Source of the DNA: Streptomyces sp. cf386
GTDB lineage: Bacteria > Actinomycetota > Actinomycetes > Streptomycetales > Streptomycetaceae
Assembly (NCBI RefSeq): GCF_900103585.1
Contig: NZ_FNHV01000017.1
Span: 127,471 to 191,470, forward strand
Length of the DNA stretch: 64,000 nt
Reading direction: 5' to 3'
Part shown: positions 7,525-15,960 of the stretch, piece by piece
Numbering within the stretch: position 1 is the first letter of the stretch
How the letters are laid out: each line of letters opens with the position of its first letter
Translations under genes and position numbers: made by a program
The notes under the pieces: model-generated
Seen by the model: only the letters and a program-made list of their open reading frames with translations
Told to the model about the DNA's origin: nothing
Databases searched by the model: none

Positions 7525-8204
7525 GGGTCGACGGAGCCGCTCACCGGGGTGCCCTGGGAGCCGGTGGGGCCACCGTCGCCGTGCTCGCCTGCGGGGTCGA
7601 CCGACCCTATCCGCGCGGGCACACCCAGCTGATCAACCGGATCGCGGAACAGGGACTCGTCATCGGTGAGCTGCCGCCCGGCGATCACCCGACGCCCAGC
7701 AGATTCATCGTGCGGAACCGGGTGATCGCGGCGCTCACGCGAGGCACGGTCGTCGTCGAGGCCGCCCATCGCAGCGGCTCGCTCGTCACCGCGCGGGCGG
7801 CACAACGGCTGGGGCGTCACACGATGGGGGTGCCCGGCCCGGCCACGAGCGGGCTCTCCGCAGGTGCGCACGAGCTCCTGCGCGGGGATGCCGTGCTGGT
7901 CACCGACGCCGCGGAGGTCGTCGAACTCGTGGGCGACATAGGAGAGCTGGCGCCCGAGCGGCGTGGCCCGGTCCTCCCGCGCGATCTGCTGGAACCGCGG
8001 GCACGCAGAGTCCTGGCCGCACTGCCGGGTCGCCGTGCGGCGCGGGCGGACGAGGTGGCGCGCGAGGCGCAGACCACCGAGGACGACGCGATCGCGAGAC
8101 TGTACGAACTCCGCTCACTTGGTTACGTCGAACGACACGGCGACGGCTGGAAGTTGACACGCCAGGCGATGATGTCCGTTCGGGCCGGTCGGAGTCGATG
8201 CTGA
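7519..8204 (+). pseudogene. dprA: dprA 3' fragment
   Basis: The remainder of DprA, resuming at the right element junction with YGVDGAAHRGALGAGG. It contains the rest of the Rossmann-like fold, including FIVRNRVIAALTRGTVVVEA and GSLVTARAAQRLGR, and a C-terminal winged-helix-like domain (LPGRRAARADEVAREAQTTEDDAIARLYEL). There is no ATG; the first plausible start codon in frame is GTG 7581, and the frame is open back to a stop at 7464-7466 inside the element. A truncated product is possible, but it would lack the first part of the nucleotide-binding fold. Precise excision of the element would rebuild the full gene. Confidence 0.92.
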
Positions 8205-8520
8205 CCGAGCGTGTTCGGCCGTACGGGGGAACACGGACGCCCTTGTGAATTCCCCCAGTTGGGGTGTTCGGGTGATCACGTAGAGCGATCGCCGTGCCCC
8301 GGTGGGGCGTCCAGCGGAACGTATCTGCGTACGGCTTGTGCTCCGCCCTTCGCGCACCGCGACAGCGCAGTCACGCTACGCTCACGAGGATTCCTGCGCA
8401 GACCGGCACCTCGACCCCGCAACAGCACCAGACCGACATCAGACCGACATCAGACGACAGCTCACCCAGGCACCCCCCACTTCACGCCCCACTTCACGGC
8501 AGAACGGCACTAGGCAACGA
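8205..8520 (+). promoter_or_regulatory. dprA-whiG intergenic region with tandem repeats upstream of whiG
   Basis: 316 bases without a convincing gene. Just before whiG are two short tandem arrays: CAGACCGACAT twice plus a degenerate third unit (8429-8460), and CCCCACTTCACG twice (8475-8498). The whiG promoter and leader must lie here. No clear promoter boxes were recognised and only a weak ribosome-binding site (TAGG) precedes ATG 8521. Confidence 0.5.
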
Positions 8521-9363
8521 ATGCCCCAGCACACCTCCGGGTCCGACCGGGCGGCGGTCCCCCCAGCCGCCCGTGACGGTGGCAGCGTGCGGCCGCCCGC
8601 ACCCTCGACACTCGACGAGCTGTGGCGGTCGTACAAGGCGACGGGGGACGAGCGACTGCGCGAGCAGCTGATCCTGCACTACTCGCCGCTCGTCAAGTAC
8701 GTGGCGGGCCGGGTGAGCGTCGGTCTGCCGCCCAATGTGGAGCAGGCGGACTTCGTGTCGTCGGGGGTGTTCGGGCTGATCGACGCGATCGAGAAGTTCG
8801 ACATCGACCGCGAGATCAAGTTCGAGACCTACGCGATCACGCGGATCCGGGGCGCGATGATCGACGAGCTGCGGGCGCTGGACTGGATTCCGCGGTCGGT
8901 GCGGCAGAAGGCACGGAACGTGGAGCGGGCGTACGCCACGCTGGAGGCGCGGTTGCGGCGGACGCCGACCGAGGCCGAGGTGGCCGTCGAGATGGGGATC
9001 GCGGTGGACGAACTCCACGCGGTCTTCAGTCAGTTGTCGCTGGCGAACGTGGTGGCGCTGGAGGAGCTGCTGCATGTCGGCGGCGAGGGCGGCGACGGGC
9101 TGAGCGTCATGGACACGCTGGAGGACACCGCCGCGGACAATCCGGTGGAGGTGGCCGAGGACCGGGAGCTGCGGAGGTTCCTGGCGCGGGCGATCAACAC
9201 TCTGCCCGAGCGGGAGAAGACCGTGGTGACGCTGTACTACTACGAGGGGCTCACGCTCGCCGAGATCGGAAACGTGCTGGGCGTGACCGAGAGCCGGGTC
9301 AGCCAGATCCACACCAAGTCGGTGCTGCAGTTGCGGGCGAAGCTGGCCGGCTTCGGTCGTTGA
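8521..9363 (+). CDS. whiG: RNA polymerase sigma factor WhiG (sporulation)
   Basis: An FliA-type sigma-70 family factor of 280 residues. In Streptomyces it starts conversion of aerial hyphae to spore chains and is held by the anti-sigma factor RsiG with c-di-GMP. Region 2 (LILHYSPLVKYVAGRV, FETYAITRIRGAMIDEL), region 3 (RTPTEAEVAVEMG) and region 4 (LPEREKTVVTLYYYEGLTLAEIG, then ESRVSQIHTKSV) are all intact. ATG 8521 gives MPQHTSGSDRAAVPPAARDG and matches the known WhiG length. An upstream in-frame start at 8302 would add an Arg/Thr-rich leader unlike the family. It sits between dprA and rpsB, as in other Streptomyces. Confidence 0.97.
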   Translation: MPQHTSGSDRAAVPPAARDGGSVRPPAPSTLDELWRSYKATGDERLREQLILHYSPLVKYVAGRVSVGLPPNVEQADFVSSGVFGLIDAIEKFDIDREIKFETYAITRIRGAMIDELRALDWIPRSVRQKARNVERAYATLEARLRRTPTEAEVAVEMGIAVDELHAVFSQLSLANVVALEELLHVGGEGGDGLSVMDTLEDTAADNPVEVAEDRELRRFLARAINTLPEREKTVVTLYYYEGLTLAEIGNVLGVTESRVSQIHTKSVLQLRAKLAGFGR

Positions 9364-9434
9364 CCTGGCGGGACGTGTGAGGGGATCCGTGGAGAGACTC
9401 CCGTCGGCGCTGGCACGTCCGTAGAGTGGTTGAC

Positions 9435-10016
9435 GTGCCAAGGATTCGAGCGGCCTCCGTGGCCGAGCACCGGTCGATGCAGCGAGCCGCCCTGCTGGAC
9501 GCGGCTCGATCCCTGTTGTCCGAGGGCGGGACGGAGGCGCTGACCTTCCCGGCTCTCGCCGAGCGGACGGGGCTTGCGCGGTCGTCCGTGTACGAGTACT
9601 TCCGGTCGCGGGCCGCCGTGGTCGAGGAGCTGTGCGAGGTCGACTTTCCTGTGTGGGCCGCTGAGGTTTCGGCAGCGATGGAGCGGGAGTCCACAGCCGA
9701 CGGCAAGGTCGAGGCGTATGTGCGGCGGCAGCTCGCGCTGGTGGGGGACCGGCGGCATCGGGCCGTGGTGGCGATCTCCGCGAGTGAGCTGGATGCCGGA
9801 GCTCGGGAGAAGATCCGGGCGGCGCACGGTGGGCTCGTCGCGATGATCGTCGAGGCGCTGGGAGAGATGGGGCACGCGGAGCCCCGACTGGCGGCGATGT
9901 TGCTGCAGGGTGTCGTGGATGCGGCTGTGCGGCGGATCGAGTTGGGGGCGGCGGAGGAGCCTGCGGCGATCACCGAGGCGGCTGTTTCGATGGCGCTCAG
10001 GGGTGTTCGCGGCTGA
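9435..10016 (+). CDS. TetR/AcrR-family transcriptional regulator
   Basis: About 193 residues. Residues about 15-60 form the N-terminal DNA-binding HTH (MQRAALLDAARSLLSEGGTEALTFPALAERTG, ending in LARSSVYEYFRSRA; quoted here only to show the family pattern in parts), followed by a helical ligand-binding domain without recognisable specificity. It follows whiG by about 70 bases on the same strand and could be read from whiG. No ligand or target can be assigned. The start is GTG 9435 (MPRIRAAS); GTG 9426 is also possible. Confidence 0.85.
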   Translation: MPRIRAASVAEHRSMQRAALLDAARSLLSEGGTEALTFPALAERTGLARSSVYEYFRSRAAVVEELCEVDFPVWAAEVSAAMERESTADGKVEAYVRRQLALVGDRRHRAVVAISASELDAGAREKIRAAHGGLVAMIVEALGEMGHAEPRLAAMLLQGVVDAAVRRIELGAAEEPAAITEAAVSMALRGVRG

Positions 10017-10145
10017 GGGGCGTTCGGGAGCCCTGTGTGGGCCGGCGTCTGGGCGGGTGTCGTTTGCCCGCGCTTACCGGGTGCCTCTTCCTGAGGGCTG
10101 GAGCCGCCCCGGCGGCACGCCTGCCCGCAGCTGCGCGAGCCACCG

Positions 10146-10781
10146 TCACGAGGGCAACGGAACCCCCAGAACCGGAAGCAACCTCGACGGCCCCTTCCGC
10201 AGCAGCGACGGTGGCAGGAGGGACAGCGGATCCAGGTAGGTCTCGCCTCTCAGCAAGCCCCAGTGCACACACGTGCCGGGGCAGTGCGAGCCCGTCGCCT
10301 CCACCGTGCCCAGCACCTCTCCTGCCGCCACCTCGGCACCCTTCGCCACCGCCGCCCGCACCGGCTCATACGTCGTCCGCAACGGCGGATCCCCCGTCCC
10401 GGTCAGCTCCACCGACACGACGCCCTTGCCCGCGACCCGGCCCGCGAAGGACACCCGCCCCGCCGCCACCGCCCGTACCGGCGCCCCAGCCGGAGCCGCC
10501 AGGTCAACGCCGCGGTGGCCGCGGCCGTACGGCGTCGCCGGGGGCTCCCAGCCACGCAGGACCGGGGGGCGTACACCGACGGGCCAGGCGCGGCCCACGG
10601 CCGGAACCGGTCCGTCCGTCCCTGTAGGGGCGGTCGGGGAGGCAGGGTCGGGAGCGGCCGGGGAGTCAGCCGTCGGTAACGCTTCGGTCGCGGCGTCGGC
10701 CCAGGTCAGTGGGGCCATTACCGAGAGCGTCAGGCCCAGCAGCAACGCCAGGGCACCTCGCACGCATCGCATCTCTCGCAT
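10146..10781 (-). CDS. Secreted M23/LytM-domain protein with altered catalytic histidines
   Basis: A secreted protein of about 211 residues. It has a signal peptide (basic MREMRCVRG, then LALLLGLTLSVMAPLTWA), a Pro/Ala/Thr-rich linker, and a LytM domain. The zinc-ligand pattern is present: GHRGVDLAAP gives H and D, and the His of CVHWGL gives the third ligand. Two catalytic His positions seem changed: the usual Y-x-H-L reads TTYEPV, and the first His of the HLHW motif is Cys (CVHW). It may therefore bind peptidoglycan or activate other hydrolases, as EnvC or NlpD do, rather than cut. ATG 10781 starts directly before the signal peptide; the frame extends upstream but lacks secretion features. 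It lies divergent to rpsB. Confidence 0.8.
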   Translation of the reverse strand: MREMRCVRGALALLLGLTLSVMAPLTWADAATEALPTADSPAAPDPASPTAPTGTDGPVPAVGRAWPVGVRPPVLRGWEPPATPYGRGHRGVDLAAPAGAPVRAVAAGRVSFAGRVAGKGVVSVELTGTGDPPLRTTYEPVRAAVAKGAEVAAGEVLGTVEATGSHCPGTCVHWGLLRGETYLDPLSLLPPSLLRKGPSRLLPVLGVPLPS

Positions 10782-11053
10782 GCCGCCAACCGTCCCGCAC
10801 ACCCGCCGATCATGGCCGGGACCTGTGGATAACTCCCGGGTTGTGGACAGCGACGTCATCCGGCGCCTCGCGGGTCCCGTACACTTCTTTTGGCGATCCG
10901 GGTCACCGGGTCGACTTCGCACGCCCCGACACGACCACCGGAAACGGTCCGTGTCAGCGCCCCTCGGTCCTTCGTGGCACGGCGCATGTGGGCGTCAGGC
11001 GTGGGAGCCGTCCGGCTTCCGCGGCACAACCGAGAAATTCAAGGAGAACGGCC

Positions 11054-11956
11054 ATGGCCGTCGTCACGATGCGGGAGCTGCTGGAAAGCGGCGTCCACTT
11101 CGGTCACCAGACCCGTCGCTGGAACCCGAAGATGAAGCGCTTCATCTTCACCGAGCGCAACGGCATCTACATCATCGACCTGCTCCAGTCGCTGTCGTAC
11201 ATCGACCGCGCCTACGAGTTCGTCAAGGAGACCGTCGCCCACGGCGGCACGGTCATGTTCGTCGGCACGAAGAAGCAGGCGCAGGAGGCCATCGCCGAGC
11301 AGGCCACCCGCGTCGGCATGCCCTTCGTCAACCAGCGCTGGCTGGGCGGCATGCTCACCAACTTCTCGACCGTCTACAAGCGTCTGCAGCGCCTCAAGGA
11401 GCTCGAGCAGATCGACTTCGAGGACGTCGCTGCTTCCGGTCTGACCAAGAAGGAGCTTCTCGTGCTCTCGCGCGAGAAGGCCAAGCTGGAGAAGACCCTC
11501 GGTGGTATCCGCGAGATGCAGAAGGTGCCCAGCGCCGTCTGGATCGTGGACACCAAGAAGGAGCACATCGCGGTCGGTGAGGCCCGGAAGCTCAACATCC
11601 CGGTCGTCGCCATCCTCGACACCAACTGCGACCCCGACGAGGTCGACTACAAGATCCCGGGCAACGACGACGCGATCCGCTCCGTCACCCTGCTCACCCG
11701 CGTGATCGCCGACGCCGTCGCCGAGGGCCTCATCGCCCGTTCCGGCGTGGCGACGGAGGGCAAGGGCGAGAAGGCCGCGGGCGAGCCGCTCGCCGAGTGG
11801 GAGCGCGACCTGCTCGAGGGCGAGAAGAAGGCCGACGAGGCTCCTGCCGCTGCTGAGGCCCCGGCCGCCGCCGAGGCCCCCGTCGAGGCCCCCGCTGAGG
11901 CTGCTGCCGAGGCGCCGGCCGCTGAGGCTCCGGCCGCCGAGGGCGAGCAGGCCTGA
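11054..11956 (+). CDS. rpsB: 30S ribosomal protein S2
   Basis: Ribosomal protein S2, 300 residues, with the conserved N terminus MAVVTMRELLESGVHFGHQT and motifs RWLGGMLTNF, VWIVDTKKEHIAV and DTNCDPDEVDYKIPGNDDAIR. The C terminus is an Ala/Glu/Pro-rich tail (repeated EAPAAAEAP-like units) longer than in E. coli and usual in actinomycetes. AAGGAG at 11041-11046 precedes ATG 11054. It begins the rpsB-tsf pair. Confidence 0.98.
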   Translation: MAVVTMRELLESGVHFGHQTRRWNPKMKRFIFTERNGIYIIDLLQSLSYIDRAYEFVKETVAHGGTVMFVGTKKQAQEAIAEQATRVGMPFVNQRWLGGMLTNFSTVYKRLQRLKELEQIDFEDVAASGLTKKELLVLSREKAKLEKTLGGIREMQKVPSAVWIVDTKKEHIAVGEARKLNIPVVAILDTNCDPDEVDYKIPGNDDAIRSVTLLTRVIADAVAEGLIARSGVATEGKGEKAAGEPLAEWERDLLEGEKKADEAPAAAEAPAAAEAPVEAPAEAAAEAPAAEAPAAEGEQA

Positions 11957-11970
11957 CACTGTCGGTGTGG

Positions 11971-12007
11971 ACGGCGGGAGCAGTGACATGAGGTCCGCTC
12001 CCGCCGT
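11971..12007 (+). terminator. rpsB-tsf intergenic hairpin
   Basis: Arms ACGGCGGGAGC (11971-11981) and GCTCCCGCCGT (11997-12007) are perfectly complementary across a 15-base loop, 14 bases after the rpsB stop. No T run follows. It may attenuate read-through so that S2 is made in different amounts from Ts. Confidence 0.7.
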
Positions 12008-12109
12008 TCACCCGTAGGTCGACGGAAGGTCAGCGGCTCCGGCTACTCCAGGGGCCGTAGACCCCGTAGATCTTCGATCTTCCAGACTTCGAGAAAGATT
12101 CACAGACTC

Positions 12110-12946
12110 ATGGCGAACTACACCGCCGCTGACGTCAAGAAGCTCCGTGAGCTCACCGGCGCCGGCATGATGGACTGCAAGAAGGCGCTGGACGAGGCCG
12201 AGGGCAACGTCGAGAAGGCTGTCGAGGCGCTCCGGATCAAGGGCCAGAAGGGCGTCGCCAAGCGCGAGGGCCGCTCCGCCGAGAACGGCGCCGTGGTCTC
12301 CATCATCGCCGACGACAACGCCTCCGGTGTCCTCGTCGAGCTGAAGTGCGAGACCGACTTCGTCGCCAAGGGTGACAAGTTCCAGGCCGTCGCCACCGCG
12401 ATCGCCGAGCACGTCGCCAAGACCTCCCCGGCCGACCTCGACGCCCTGCTCGCGTCCGAGATCGAGGCCGGCAAGACCGTCCAGGCGTTCGTGGACGAGG
12501 CCAACGCCAACCTCGGCGAGAAGATCGTCCTGGACCGCTTCGCGCAGTACGCCGACGGCTTCGTGACCGCGTACATGCACCGCACGATGCCCGACCTGCC
12601 CCCGCAGATCGGTGTCCTGGTCGAGCTCGACAAGCCCAACGCCGAGGTCGCCAAGGGCATCGCCCAGCACATCGCCGCCTTCGCGCCGAAGTACCTCTCC
12701 AAGGAGGACGTGCCGGCCGAGGTCGTCGAGTCCGAGCGCCGCGTCGCCGAGGAGACCACCCGCGCCGAGGGCAAGCCCGAGGCCGCCCTGCCGAAGATCG
12801 TCGAGGGTCGCCTCAACGGCTTCTTCAAGGACGCCACGCTGCTCGGTCAGCCGTACGCGCTCGACAACAAGAAGTCCGTCCAGAAGATCCTGGACGAGGC
12901 CGGTGTCACCCTGAAGCGCTTCACGCGCATCAAGGTCGGCATCTGA
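12110..12946 (+). CDS. tsf: Translation elongation factor Ts
   Basis: EF-Ts, the nucleotide exchange factor for EF-Tu, 278 residues. The N-terminal UBA-like domain reads MANYTAADVKKLRELTGAGM, with MDCKKALDEAEGNVEKA after it, and the core has the conserved VELKCETDFVAKG. The C-terminal subdomain and VKRFTRIKVG-like end (LKRFTRIKVGI) are intact. It follows rpsB by 153 bases, including a hairpin, and precedes pyrH. Confidence 0.98.
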   Translation: MANYTAADVKKLRELTGAGMMDCKKALDEAEGNVEKAVEALRIKGQKGVAKREGRSAENGAVVSIIADDNASGVLVELKCETDFVAKGDKFQAVATAIAEHVAKTSPADLDALLASEIEAGKTVQAFVDEANANLGEKIVLDRFAQYADGFVTAYMHRTMPDLPPQIGVLVELDKPNAEVAKGIAQHIAAFAPKYLSKEDVPAEVVESERRVAEETTRAEGKPEAALPKIVEGRLNGFFKDATLLGQPYALDNKKSVQKILDEAGVTLKRFTRIKVGI

Positions 12947-13048
12947 GTCCGTGCCGCGACCGGCGCCCCGCCCCTATAAGGTCGAGGGCAGTCGTTGGCG
13001 GACGCCGTCACCGCGCACGCGCGCGTGACGGACGACAACAGATCTGAC

Positions 13049-13107
13049 GAGGAGGCCATTGCCGCGCATGGGATGCGAAACACACCCCAACCGGCAATGG
13101 CCTTCTT
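13049..13107 (+). terminator. tsf-pyrH hairpin (terminator or attenuator)
   Basis: GAGGAGGCCATTGCCG (13049-13064) pairs with CGGCAATGGCCTTCTT (13092-13107): 16 base pairs including two G-T pairs, with a 27-base loop. T-containing sequence follows the stem. It lies 102 bases after tsf and 34 bases before pyrH, so it probably ends the tsf transcript or controls read-through to pyrH. Confidence 0.75.
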
Positions 13108-13141
13108 CGTATGTGCACCACGTAACAAAGGCGGGATCTCG

Positions 13142-13900
13142 ATGACCACCAAGGCCCAGAAGAGCGACGACGGCAAAGTACGCGGCCGGTTTCTGCTGAA
13201 GCTGTCCGGAGAGGCCTTCTCCGGTGGCGGGGGCCTCGGCGTCGACCCGGACGTGGTGCACAAGATCGCCCGCGAGATCGCGGCCGTCGTGCGCGACGGC
13301 GCAGAGGTCGCGGTCGTCATCGGCGGCGGCAATTTCTTCCGCGGTGCCGAGCTCCAGCAGCGCGGCATGGACCGGGCCCGCTCCGACTACATGGGCATGC
13401 TCGGCACCGTGATGAACTGCCTCGCCCTCCAGGACTTCCTGGAGAAGGAGGGCATCGACAGCCGGGTCCAGACGGCCATCACCATGGGCCAGGTCGCCGA
13501 GCCCTACATCCCGCTGCGCGCCGTACGGCACCTGGAGAAGGGCCGTGTGGTCATCTTCGGCGCCGGTATGGGCATGCCGTACTTCTCCACCGACACCACC
13601 GCCGCGCAGCGCGCCCTGGAGATCGACGCCGAGGCGCTGCTGATGGGCAAGAACGGTGTCGACGGGGTCTACGACTCCGACCCCAAGACCAACCCCGACG
13701 CGGTCAAGTTCGACTCCCTCGGCTACGGCGAGGTCATCACCCGGGACCTCAAGGTCGCCGACGCGACGGCGATCACCCTGTGCCGCGACAACAAGCTCCC
13801 GATCCTCGTCTTCGAGCTTCTGGCGGAGGGCAATATCGCCCGCGCCGTCAATGGTGAGAAGATCGGCACGCTTGTGGGTGAGCAGGGCAGTCAGGGCTGA
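13142..13900 (+). CDS. pyrH: UMP kinase
   Basis: The bacterial-type UMP kinase (amino acid kinase fold) phosphorylates UMP to UDP. It has 252 residues with the family motifs RFLLKLSGEAFSG, VVIGGGNFFRG and GTGNPYFSTDT-like GAGMGMPYFSTDTTAA, where Gly replaces the usual N-P. Later come MGKNGVDGVYDSDP and the C-terminal nucleotide-binding end. ATG 13142 is chosen because it follows GGCGGGA and gives the normal length; the frame upstream runs back through the hairpin at 13049-13107 and is unlikely to be coding. Confidence 0.96.
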   Translation: MTTKAQKSDDGKVRGRFLLKLSGEAFSGGGGLGVDPDVVHKIAREIAAVVRDGAEVAVVIGGGNFFRGAELQQRGMDRARSDYMGMLGTVMNCLALQDFLEKEGIDSRVQTAITMGQVAEPYIPLRAVRHLEKGRVVIFGAGMGMPYFSTDTTAAQRALEIDAEALLMGKNGVDGVYDSDPKTNPDAVKFDSLGYGEVITRDLKVADATAITLCRDNKLPILVFELLAEGNIARAVNGEKIGTLVGEQGSQG

Positions 13901-14069
13901 CGCCCGAGAACAACCCCGTCCGGGGGACGGACGGGACGGACCCTGACCGGGGGATGGACAATGTCCTGCCGGTCGGGAACCGTGCAGGAAGAAGACGCGA
14001 CGCAGCCGGCCGCCGCCCCCACCCTGGAACCGCAGCCGGGCCTTTACTCAAGACACGCAGGAGCAAGTG

Positions 14070-14627
14070 GTGATCGAAGAGACCCTCCTCGAGGCCGAGG
14101 AGAAGATGGAGAAGGCCGTCGTGGTCGCCAAGGAGGACTTCGCCGCGATTCGCACCGGTCGTGCGCACCCGGCGATGTTCAACAAGATCGTGGCCGACTA
14201 CTACGGCGCGCCGACGCCGATCAACCAGCTGGCTTCGTTCTCCGTGCCGGAGCCGCGCATGGCGGTAGTGACCCCGTTCGACAAGACGGCCCTGCGCAAC
14301 ATCGAGCAGGCGATCCGGGACTCCGACCTGGGCGTCAACCCGAGCAACGACGGCAACATCATCCGAGTGGTGTTTCCGGAGCTGACCGAGGAGCGCCGCC
14401 GCGACTACATCAAGGTCGCCAAGAGCAAGGCCGAGGACTCGCGCGTTTCCATCCGCTCCGTCCGCCGCAAGGCCAAGGACGCCATCGACAAGCTGATCAA
14501 GGACGGCGAGATCGGTGAGGACGAGGGCCGCCGTGCGGAGAAGGAGCTCGACGACACCACGCACAAGTACGTCGCCCAGGTGGACGAGCTCCTGAAGCAC
14601 AAGGAAGCGGAGCTGCTCGAGGTCTGA
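14070..14627 (+). CDS. frr: Ribosome recycling factor
   Basis: RRF, 185 residues, splits post-termination ribosomes with EF-G. It is a full-length match: MIEETLLEAEEKMEKAVVVA, then IRTGRAHPAMFNKI, YGAPTPINQLA, NDGNIIRVVFPELTEERR and the C-terminal helix. GGAG at 14060-14063 is 6 bases before GTG 14070 and only 3 before GTG 14067, so 14070 is preferred. Its stop overlaps the cdsA start (TGATG), coupling the two. A 169-base gap after pyrH holds a small CCGTCC/GGACGG hairpin (13916-13930). Confidence 0.96.
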   Translation: MIEETLLEAEEKMEKAVVVAKEDFAAIRTGRAHPAMFNKIVADYYGAPTPINQLASFSVPEPRMAVVTPFDKTALRNIEQAIRDSDLGVNPSNDGNIIRVVFPELTEERRRDYIKVAKSKAEDSRVSIRSVRRKAKDAIDKLIKDGEIGEDEGRRAEKELDDTTHKYVAQVDELLKHKEAELLEV

Positions 14628-15814
14628 TGAACGACTCTTCCTGGGGGGCGCCGCCACAAGCCGGGCATGCCGGACACACCGGGCAGGCCGGGTACTGGGG
14701 GACCGCCGCCGAGCGTGGACCTGTCCAGGGGGCTGCCCCGGCGGGTCCCGCGTACGATGCGCCTGAGGCGCACCAGACTCGCCCCATGCCCATCGTGCCC
14801 GACGGACCCGCTGTACCTCGATACGGCGACGACCAGGATGACGACCGGGGGGCCGCTCGGCTGAGCGGCCCCTTGTTCCGCGAACAGCAGCCGCACGCGC
14901 GGCAGTACGACACGCCGCAGGCGCGGCCCTACGAGGCGGCGCCGCAGAATCCGGAGCCCATGCCCGACGCCCCGCAGCCGGCGCCCCAGCCGCAGAAGAA
15001 GAGCGCGGGGCGCGACCTGGGTGCGGCCATAGGGGTCGGTGTCGGGCTCGGTGTGGTGATCGTCGCTTCGCTGTTCGTCGTCAAGGCCGTGTTCGTCGGC
15101 GTGGTCGCGGTCGCCGTCGTCGTGGGCCTGTGGGAGCTGACCAAGCGGCTCGAGGAGCGCAAGGGCATCAAGGCGCCCCTCGTACCGCTCGCGCTCGGCG
15201 GCGCGGCCATGGTGGTCGCCGGATACGTCCGGGGCGCCGAGGGTGCCTGGGTGTCGATGGCGCTGACCGCGCTGGCCGTACTGGTCTGGCGGATGACGGA
15301 ACCTCCGGAGGGCTACCTCAAGGACGTCACCGCGGGCGTCTTCGCGGCGTTCTATGTGCCGTTCCTGGCGACGTTCGTCGCGATGATGCTCACCGCCGAG
15401 GACGGGGCGTTCCGTGTCCTGACCTTCCTGCTCCTGACGGTCGTCAGCGACACCGGCGCTTATGCCGTCGGCTGGCGCTTCGGCAAGCACAAGCTCGCCC
15501 CGCGCATCAGCCCCGGCAAGACCCGCGAGGGCCTGCTCGGCGCGGTGAGCTTCGCGATGGTGGCGGGCGCGCTGTGCATGCACTTCCTGATCGACGACGG
15601 CACCTGGTGGCAGGGCCTGCTGCTGGGCCTCGCGGTCGCGGCCAGCGCCACGCTGGGCGACCTCGGCGAGTCGATGATCAAGCGGGACCTGGGCATCAAG
15701 GACATGGGCACCTTGCTGCCGGGTCATGGTGGGATCATGGACCGGCTGGACTCCCTGTTGCCGACGGCGCCCGTGGTGTGGCTGCTGTTGGTGCTCTTCG
15801 TGGGGTCGGGCTGA
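14627..15814 (+). CDS. cdsA: Phosphatidate cytidylyltransferase
   Basis: An integral membrane enzyme making CDP-diacylglycerol from phosphatidate and CTP, the branch point of phospholipid synthesis. Of its 395 residues the first 120 are a Pro/Gln/Ala-rich cytoplasmic tail, usual in Streptomyces. About eight hydrophobic segments follow. The family signature is present near the C terminus: SxxKRxxxxKDxxxxxPGHGGxxDRxD reads SMIKRDLGIKDMGTLLPGHG then GIMDRLDS. It starts inside the frr stop codon. Confidence 0.95.
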   Translation: MNDSSWGAPPQAGHAGHTGQAGYWGTAAERGPVQGAAPAGPAYDAPEAHQTRPMPIVPDGPAVPRYGDDQDDDRGAARLSGPLFREQQPHARQYDTPQARPYEAAPQNPEPMPDAPQPAPQPQKKSAGRDLGAAIGVGVGLGVVIVASLFVVKAVFVGVVAVAVVVGLWELTKRLEERKGIKAPLVPLALGGAAMVVAGYVRGAEGAWVSMALTALAVLVWRMTEPPEGYLKDVTAGVFAAFYVPFLATFVAMMLTAEDGAFRVLTFLLLTVVSDTGAYAVGWRFGKHKLAPRISPGKTREGLLGAVSFAMVAGALCMHFLIDDGTWWQGLLLGLAVAASATLGDLGESMIKRDLGIKDMGTLLPGHGGIMDRLDSLLPTAPVVWLLLVLFVGSG

Positions 15815-15828
15815 CGGATCGACCAACG

Positions 15829-15867
15829 CCAAGGAGCCTCCGCTCTTGCAGAGCGGAGGTTCCTTGG
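15829..15867 (+). terminator. Terminator after cdsA
   Basis: A 17-base stem: CCAAGGAGCCTCCGCTC (15829-15845), loop TTGCA, and GAGCGGAGGTTCCTTGG (15851-15867) with one G-T pair. It lies 15 bases after the cdsA stop and likely ends the frr-cdsA transcript. Confidence 0.88.
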
Positions 15868-15960
15868 TGTGTGGGACGATTCCCGTGTACGACATCGAAT
15901 CCACTGAAACAAACTCAAAGGCCGTCAAAGGCACTCAAAGGGGACTCGAAGGGGGTCATC

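Noticed and set aside
8302..8520. N-terminal extension of WhiG by 73 codons from GTG/ATG-like starts
   Set aside because: The extension is low-complexity, crosses the tandem repeats and is absent from known WhiG proteins, which match from ATG 8521.
12995..13141. Upstream extension of PyrH
   Set aside because: It would run through the terminator-like hairpin at 13049-13107, and the conserved protein starts at ATG 13142 after a ribosome-binding site.
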